The position numbers and the translations under genes are program-made. Source: Betaproteobacteria bacterium UBA6910 (GTDB lineage: Bacteria > Pseudomonadota > Gammaproteobacteria > Burkholderiales > UBA6910). Taken from it: a DNA stretch of 16,180 nucleotides. Location of the stretch: positions 3,726 through 19,905 of the forward strand of contig DKBC01000321.1 of assembly GCA_002451065.1 (NCBI GenBank), given 5' to 3'. Below, piece by piece: positions 11,774 through 16,180 of the stretch. The notes beneath the pieces were generated by a model. The model did no database searches and was not told the origin of the DNA. It worked only from the letters and a program-made list of their open reading frames with translations. Each line of letters starts with the position of its first letter. Position 1 is the stretch's first letter.

Positions 11774-14071
11774 TCAAAACCCACGGACACGTTTCAGGGC
11801 CGCATCCGCGCCGGTGACCTCCCGCAAAGCCGGAAGCTGCAGGTTTTCCCAAGTGGCGTACCAGTGCTCGAGTTGCCCGGGGGACAGGGGCCGCGACAGC
11901 AGGAATCCCTGAATCTCGTCGCAGCCGCCGCTGGACAGGAATGCCAGCTGCTCCGGGTTCTCCACTCCCTCCGCCACCACGCTCAGCCCCAGGCTCCGCC
12001 CCAGCGCGATGATGGCGTGCGCGATGGCGGCGTCGTTGGGGTCGGTGTTGACGTCCCGCACGAAGGAAAGATCAATCTTCAGCGCGTGGATCGGAAAGCG
12101 CTTGAGATAGGCCAGCGACGAGTAGCCGGTGCCGAAGTCATCCACCGAAATGCGGATGCCCAGCATCCCCAGGGTGTTGAGCGTCTCGATCACCGCCTCC
12201 GAGTGCTCCATCAGAAGGCTCTCGGTGATCTCCAGTTCCAGCCACTCGGGAGCGAGGCCGGCGCGCTGGAGGGCGCCCTCCACCACTGCCACCAGGTTTC
12301 CCTGACGGAACTGGCGCGCCGAAAGATTGACGCCCACGCGCACCGGTGGCAGCCCCGCGTCCTGCCAGCCCCGCGCCCAGCCGCAAGCGGTCTCCAGCAC
12401 CCACGCGCCCACTTCCACGATGAGGCCCGTTTCCTCCAGCACGGGAATGAATTTCGCTGGGGGCACATTGCCCAGGTCGGGGTTGTTCCACCGCAGCAGG
12501 GCCTCCACGGCTCTTGAGCGGTAAGAGTGAATATCGAGCTGCGGCTGGAAGTCGAGGGAGAGTTCGCTGTTGGCGAGCGCGTTCCGCAGCCGCAGCTCCA
12601 TGTCGAGACGTTCATGGACCTGCCGGTTCAACTCTTCCGAGAAGAACTGGTAGTTGTTGCGTCCCAGGTCCTTGGCGCGGTACATGGCGGCATCCGCGTT
12701 CTTGAGCAGATTTTCGGGGTCCGGGTCGTCACTGGGATAGACCGAGATCCCGGCGCTGGCGGAAACGTATAGCGAGCGGCCGGCAAGGGTGAGCGGTGAC
12801 GCGATGGCATCGAGGACACGACGCGCCACGGGTGCCGCGTTGTCCGGGTGCCCGATGTTTTCCAGGATGATGGTGAACTCGTCGCCGCCGAGCCGGCTCA
12901 CCTCGCTGGTGCCCCGGGAACCTGCAACCTTCTCATCATCCAGGTGGCCAACGGAGTCGGTCTCCCGCAAAGTGTAGCGGATGCGCTTGGCCACCGTCTG
13001 CAGCAACTCGTCGCCCACCGCGTGACCCAAAGTGTCATTGATGGTCTTGAAGCGGTCGAGATCGAGAAATATCAGCGCCACCAGCTGGCCGTTGCGCTTG
13101 GCCCGCGCCAGGGCCCGCAGCAGGCGGTCCCGGAAAAGGTTGCGGTTCGGAAGCCCGGTGAGGCTGTCGTAATTGGCGAGCTGGGAAAGTGCGTCCTGGG
13201 CCTGCCGGCGCTCGGTAATGTCGCGCACGATGCCGATGATGCGGAATCCCTTCGCATCCTCGGCCCGGCTGATCGCATACTCGATGGGAAAGCGGGAGCC
13301 GTCGCGTCGAATACCCTCTCCCTCGCCGAGCAGGCCCGCCTCCAGTTCCGGATCTTCGAAATCATCTAGATTAACGTCGGGCAGCAGCATTGCGATGGGC
13401 TGCCTCAACACCTCCGATGAAGAGTATCCGAACATCTTTTCCGCCGCCGCGTTGAACGATTCGATGGCGCCACGGTGATCCACGCTGAAGATTCCGTCCA
13501 TGGCGTTGTCCACCACGATCCGCAGGCGGTCCTTCTCCGAGGCCAGGGATTCCAGGGCGCGATCCAGGGCGCGCAGGGGCAGCACCCGCAGCGCGATGAA
13601 CACCGCGAACCCCAGCCCGAAGCTGAATACGGCCACCGCCATGGCCCGCTGCCAGGCAATCAACATGGAGCGCGCAACCTCGACCCGACCCACCATTTGG
13701 CCGGAATCGTAGAAGTCGTGGCCCTCGACCAGCGCAGGAGGCGGCAGTCGGCCCTTGCTGGCCGAAATGAGCCTGCCGTTCCGGTCATAGACGCTGCGCA
13801 CCTCGTCCTGGTCGGTCGTCACCAGGTCGCGGTCCACAAGGTCCGCAATGCGCTCCAGCTCGAACTGCCACATGGTCGGATTCCGGTTCACTAGTTCGGT
13901 GACGCGCAGGGCGTACAGCTCCGCCTCGGCGGCCATGCCGGTTCGCTCCAGATAATAAGCCCGCACCAGGTAGCCGACCGGCAGCAGCAGGCCCACCGCC
14001 AGGGCGATCACTCCGGCGATGGCGGTGATCGCGCGAATCAGCGCGCGGTGCTCGCGGGGGCGCTCTCTCAT
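11774..14071 (-). CDS. Membrane PAS-GGDEF-EAL cyclic-di-GMP protein
   Basis: The 765-residue protein has a TM helix (about 11-37), a periplasmic sensor region (38-138), a second TM helix (about 142-165), a PAS domain (180-290), a GGDEF domain (297-478) and an EAL domain (490-740). The GGDEF motif is intact (395-399). The EAL domain keeps EALLRW (523-528), VNLSARQF (581-588), ITES (615-618), DDFGTGYSS (644-652), LKIDLSFV (664-671) and AEGVEN (700-705), so diesterase activity is expected; cyclase activity is possible. The segment before GGDEF (372-391) looks inserted and separates RETD from its usual I-site spacing. ATG 14071 is chosen because it overlaps the binding-protein stop as ATGA. A longer open frame reaching 14500 is low-complexity shadow of that gene. 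Confidence 0.95.
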   Translation of the reverse strand: MRERPREHRALIRAITAIAGVIALAVGLLLPVGYLVRAYYLERTGMAAEAELYALRVTELVNRNPTMWQFELERIADLVDRDLVTTDQDEVRSVYDRNGRLISASKGRLPPPALVEGHDFYDSGQMVGRVEVARSMLIAWQRAMAVAVFSFGLGFAVFIALRVLPLRALDRALESLASEKDRLRIVVDNAMDGIFSVDHRGAIESFNAAAEKMFGYSSSEVLRQPIAMLLPDVNLDDFEDPELEAGLLGEGEGIRRDGSRFPIEYAISRAEDAKGFRIIGIVRDITERRQAQDALSQLANYDSLTGLPNRNLFRDRLLRALARAKRNGQLVALIFLDLDRFKTINDTLGHAVGDELLQTVAKRIRYTLRETDSVGHLDDEKVAGSRGTSEVSRLGGDEFTIILENIGHPDNAAPVARRVLDAIASPLTLAGRSLYVSASAGISVYPSDDPDPENLLKNADAAMYRAKDLGRNNYQFFSEELNRQVHERLDMELRLRNALANSELSLDFQPQLDIHSYRSRAVEALLRWNNPDLGNVPPAKFIPVLEETGLIVEVGAWVLETACGWARGWQDAGLPPVRVGVNLSARQFRQGNLVAVVEGALQRAGLAPEWLELEITESLLMEHSEAVIETLNTLGMLGIRISVDDFGTGYSSLAYLKRFPIHALKIDLSFVRDVNTDPNDAAIAHAIIALGRSLGLSVVAEGVENPEQLAFLSSGGCDEIQGFLLSRPLSPGQLEHWYATWENLQLPALREVTGADAALKRVRGF

Positions 14072-14904
14072 GGGGATCGGGATGTCGCCAGGGCGCCGTA
14101 ACGCGGAAGAAGGCGAGCGACCTCGGGGGAGCGCAGAAAGGCGACGAATGCCTGGGTGGCGGCGGAAGGCGACCGACCCGTCACAAGAGTCAGGAATTTC
14201 TCGTAGGGATAGGCGCCGGCCTTCATTGCTTCGACGCTGGGCGTCACGCCGTCGATCGCGAGAGGCCTGATCTTGCGTTGTTCGGTGACGATCAGGGCCA
14301 GGCTGCTGGTGCCGAGACTGCCGGGTACCCTTTCCAAAGCGTCGGCGCTGTCCTGATCGGTAATGGCGACGTTGAGGCCATGGCGGCCCTGGGCCTCGGT
14401 CACCGCCTGATCCATCTCCGCGGACATCCCTCGCAGGGCCCCGGTGTCGAAATCCCGCTCCGGGCGCCGGATGAGGCGCAGCGGAACGCCGTCGGGCCAA
14501 TGGGCGGTGTCGCCCCGGAAGGCCGCCGCGAGCTGCTTGAGTGAAAGGCCGGGCACTTTCACTTCCCCGTGGACGGCGATGACGAAGGGCGTGCTTGCAA
14601 ACTCGGTGACCGTCGCCCCGCGCTTCAGTTCGGCGGGCCTCAGCGAGCGGCTGCTAACACCCAAATCGATCGCGTTCTCCAGGACTGCGGAGATGGCGCC
14701 ACTGCTCCCGAGGTTCCCGATGACGCTGATTTGGATGTCCGGACGCTGGCGCGAAAACTCCTGGCCCAGCACCCGCATGAGCCCCAGGGATGCACCGGTG
14801 CCGGCGACCCGCACCGTTTCGAAGGCCTGGGCTGAAGATGCCGACCCGGCAAGGAAGCACTGCGCAAGCCAACATCCCAACACCAAAAAGCGCTTGCAGT
14901 CCAT
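14068..14904 (-). CDS. Periplasmic phosphate-type substrate-binding protein
   Basis: The 278-residue product has a signal peptide (about 1-27, ending AQA) and a PBP-like fold of the PstS/phosphate ABC group. RVAGTGASLGLMRVLGQEF at the mature N-terminus and IGNLGSSGAISAV resemble the anion-binding loops of PstS-like proteins. The segment LGVSSRSLRPAELKRG matches the typical SR.L...E region, and PYEKFLTLVTG is also family-like. It should bind phosphate or a similar oxyanion in the periplasm. No ABC permease or ATPase gene accompanies it; instead its stop overlaps the start of the GGDEF-EAL gene by 4 bases, suggesting a sensory rather than transport role. AAGGA lies about 10 bases upstream of ATG 14904. 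Ligand identity is not visible. Confidence 0.85.
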   Translation of the reverse strand: MDCKRFLVLGCWLAQCFLAGSASSAQAFETVRVAGTGASLGLMRVLGQEFSRQRPDIQISVIGNLGSSGAISAVLENAIDLGVSSRSLRPAELKRGATVTEFASTPFVIAVHGEVKVPGLSLKQLAAAFRGDTAHWPDGVPLRLIRRPERDFDTGALRGMSAEMDQAVTEAQGRHGLNVAITDQDSADALERVPGSLGTSSLALIVTEQRKIRPLAIDGVTPSVEAMKAGAYPYEKFLTLVTGRSPSAATQAFVAFLRSPEVARLLPRYGALATSRSP

Positions 14905-15077
14905 CGTCCTGGATTCCTTCCCGTGATATGGCTCACGAGAGCATATTGCCCCGCAAAACGGGACAACCGACTTTAGTCAATTGCATCATGGCTCGCCGTT
15001 GTGCGCCCCGCAAGTATTCTCTTCGGTTGCCGGAGCCTGATTGTCGCCCTCAATGATGGCGCCAATCCGAGCCGTTA
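14905..15077. other. Intergenic region upstream of the binding-protein/GGDEF-EAL pair
   Basis: This gap of 173 bases separates two minus-strand genes. It holds an inverted repeat, TTGCCCCG (14946-14953) and CGGGACAA (14959-14966), matching at 7 of 8 positions, and a minus-strand TTGACT (complement of 14975-14980) that could be a -35 box. No good -10 follows at 16-18 bases, so no promoter is claimed. The repeat could be an operator or a leader hairpin. Confidence 0.35.
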
Positions 15078-15650
15078 CTAGGGCTCCGGGGGCGGCTCCT
15101 GAGATCGGCGCGGGAAAAAGCGCGGCACCCGGCGGCAGTATTGGTCATAGGTGCGGCCGAAGCGATCTCGCAATTCGCGTTCCTCCAGCAGCACGACCAG
15201 GTACACCGCCGGCACGCTCGCGAGAAACAGCAGGTAGCCGGCCAGGTAATTGGCGATGAGTGCCCAGCCCAGCAGCCCGATCTCCATCTGAACGTAGCGC
15301 GGGTGGCGGATCCTGCCATATATCCCCTGGGTGAGGAGCCGCTGGGCGCCACTGGGAGATAGTTCCGGCATCCCCATCTGAATCGCCAGGGTGAGATGCC
15401 GGCGCAGTCTCACAAGCATCCATCCCGAGAGACCGATCAGCACCGCGCCGGCGAAGACAAGCATTGCGCGGGTTCCGTATTCCACCCGCAGCAGCCACCC
15501 GCGCTGGGTGAACAGCGCCGCCATGCCCAGGATGATAATGGGCCACACCAGGGAATGGGTCCAACCCGCGCCCAGCTGGCGCCAGAAGGAGGCGAAGGGA
15601 TGCACCACGAGCCAGAACAGAAGCGCCGGGGGCAGGGTCACCACCAGCAA
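15078..15650 (-). CDS. Isoprenylcysteine-methyltransferase-like membrane protein
   Basis: At least 190 residues encode a protein with about four to five membrane helices and the C-terminal signature of the ICMT/PEMT-like methyltransferase group: LLTQGIYGRIRHPRYVQMEIGLLGW, then EERELRDRFGRTYDQYCRRVPRFFPR. Bacterial members bind S-adenosylmethionine at the membrane; their acceptors are mostly unknown. The start is unclear. The frame stays open up to the stop at 15741-15743 and encodes a plausible continuation (ASFRYYVAL) upstream, but it has no ATG or GTG there; only TTG 15650 and a CTG near 15707 are available, neither with a ribosome site. A sequencing error or a rare start codon may explain this. 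It is transcribed away from the glycosylase gene. Confidence 0.75.
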   Translation of the reverse strand: MLVVTLPPALLFWLVVHPFASFWRQLGAGWTHSLVWPIIILGMAALFTQRGWLLRVEYGTRAMLVFAGAVLIGLSGWMLVRLRRHLTLAIQMGMPELSPSGAQRLLTQGIYGRIRHPRYVQMEIGLLGWALIANYLAGYLLFLASVPAVYLVVLLEERELRDRFGRTYDQYCRRVPRFFPRRSQEPPPEP

Positions 15651-15764
15651 CAGCGCGACATAGTAGCGGAACGAGGCCGTCGGAAGGCGCGTGCCGGAAG
15701 TTTCCAGCCCGGGATCGTCGGGATTCCGCGGCCGCGCCGGTCACACTGGCTCGATAATGATGGG

Positions 15765-16180
15765 ATGGATGCGTCCCTGCAAGCCATCCGCCGCCTCCAG
15801 GCGCAGCTGGTCCGGTGCCGAAAGTGCCCCGGCATGGAAGGGCCGCCGGTGCACGGGGAACCGGTGGTCTCTCCCGTCATGCTCATTGGCCAGGCGCCGG
15901 GTGCGAAGGAGATCGAGGCCCAGCGCCCCTTCGCCTGGACCGCGGGCAGGACGCTGTTCAAGTGGTTCGAAGGAATCGGCCTGCCCGAGGAGCAGTTCCG
16001 CAAGCGCGTCTACATGGCGGCGGTCTGCCGCTGCTTCCCCGGCAAGAGCCCGAAGGGCGGTGACCGGGTCCCGAGCCCGGACGAGGTCGCCCATTGCGCC
16101 CGTTGGCGGGAGGCGGAGCTTCGCCTGCTGCGGCCCGAGCTGGTGCTGCCGGTGGGGAAGCTCGCGATTGCCCAGTTCCT
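15765..16180 (+). CDS. Uracil-DNA glycosylase family protein (Fe-S type), 3' end outside window
   Basis: The frame is open from ATG 15765 to the window edge, giving 138 codons. It resembles family 4 uracil-DNA glycosylases, which remove uracil from DNA and carry a 4Fe-4S cluster. Candidate cluster ligands are C18 and C21 (CRKC), C88 or C90 (AVCRCFPG) and C111 (VAHCARW). The active-site loop reads GQAPGAKEIEAQRPF (42-56), with Gln where family 4 enzymes usually have Glu (GEAPG). GRTLFKWF, RVPSPDEV and LVLPVGKLA follow family order. The second active-site motif near the C-terminus (HPS-type) lies outside the window. ATG 15765 has only weak ribosome-site support; overlapping ATGs at 15757, 15760 and 15769 are out of frame. 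It is divergent from the ICMT-like gene. Confidence 0.85.
   Translation, partial: MDASLQAIRRLQAQLVRCRKCPGMEGPPVHGEPVVSPVMLIGQAPGAKEIEAQRPFAWTAGRTLFKWFEGIGLPEEQFRKRVYMAAVCRCFPGKSPKGGDRVPSPDEVAHCARWREAELRLLRPELVLPVGKLAIAQF

Noticed and set aside
14072..14500. N-terminal extension of the GGDEF-EAL protein to a 908-residue product
   Set aside because: The extra 143 residues are Arg-rich low-complexity sequence lying inside the binding-protein gene; ATG 14071 gives the usual ATGA overlap and starts just before the first TM helix.
14900..14985. Minus-strand sigma-70 promoter based on TTGACT
   Set aside because: No acceptable -10 hexamer lies 16-18 bases downstream; only the -35-like word is present.
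1..16180. Phage-defence, toxin-antitoxin or mobile-element system
   Set aside because: No integrase, transposase, terminal repeats, toxin-antitoxin pair or defence domain could be found on either strand. The Mut7-C PIN-like nuclease has no antitoxin partner beside it.

Overview
The window is GC-rich, densely coded DNA from a Gram-negative bacterium. The set of families (YdcH/DUF465, SulP permease, Mut7-C protein, secreted MsrB, DUF3141 PhaC-like protein with a MaoC-Pta fusion, Pst-like binding protein with a GGDEF-EAL protein) fits a beta- or gammaproteobacterium, possibly a chemolithotroph or polymer-storing species. This placement is inference. I see no rRNA, tRNA, CRISPR array, insertion sequence or phage gene, so the window reads as ordinary chromosome.

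Layout. 1-540 is the 3' end of an ABC-F ATPase gene, followed by a small YdcH-like gene (634-879). A convergent gap with two hairpins separates these from a minus-strand pair: a Ub-like/Mut7-C RNase/zinc-ribbon protein (2825-3610) and a SulP anion transporter with a STAS domain (973-2754). A secreted one-cysteine methionine-R-sulfoxide reductase (3821-4342, +) converges on two small exported proteins on the minus strand (4803-5270 and 4399-4788) across a strong two-way terminator-like hairpin. A 429-base divergent spacer carries the best promoter candidate in the window (TTGATG, 17 bases, TAAAAT at 5529-5557).

5700-11755 is one plus-strand operon of five genes: a PhaC-like DUF3141 protein with a Cys-Asp-His triad, a MaoC-phosphate acyltransferase fusion, an acetate-kinase-family enzyme, a FabI enoyl reductase and a small RRM protein. 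The first four can be read as a module that handles 3-hydroxyacyl or enoyl thioesters, reduces the enoyl group, and turns the saturated acyl-CoA into acid plus ATP through an acyl phosphate. However, the MaoC part here has Gln where the catalytic His is expected. The RRM protein is the least expected member.

On the minus strand, a phosphate-type periplasmic binding protein (14068-14904) is coupled by an ATGA overlap to a membrane PAS-GGDEF-EAL protein (11774-14071), suggesting that a periplasmic ligand controls cyclic-di-GMP. The right end holds an isoprenylcysteine-methyltransferase-like membrane protein with an unclear start (15078-15650) and, divergently, the first 138 codons of an Fe-S uracil-DNA glycosylase that runs off the window.

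The most unusual unit is the PhaC-like/MaoC-Pta/AckA/FabI/RRM operon. Its first four genes form a combination I recall as recurring in proteobacteria but without a settled function. The binding-protein/GGDEF-EAL pair comes second.
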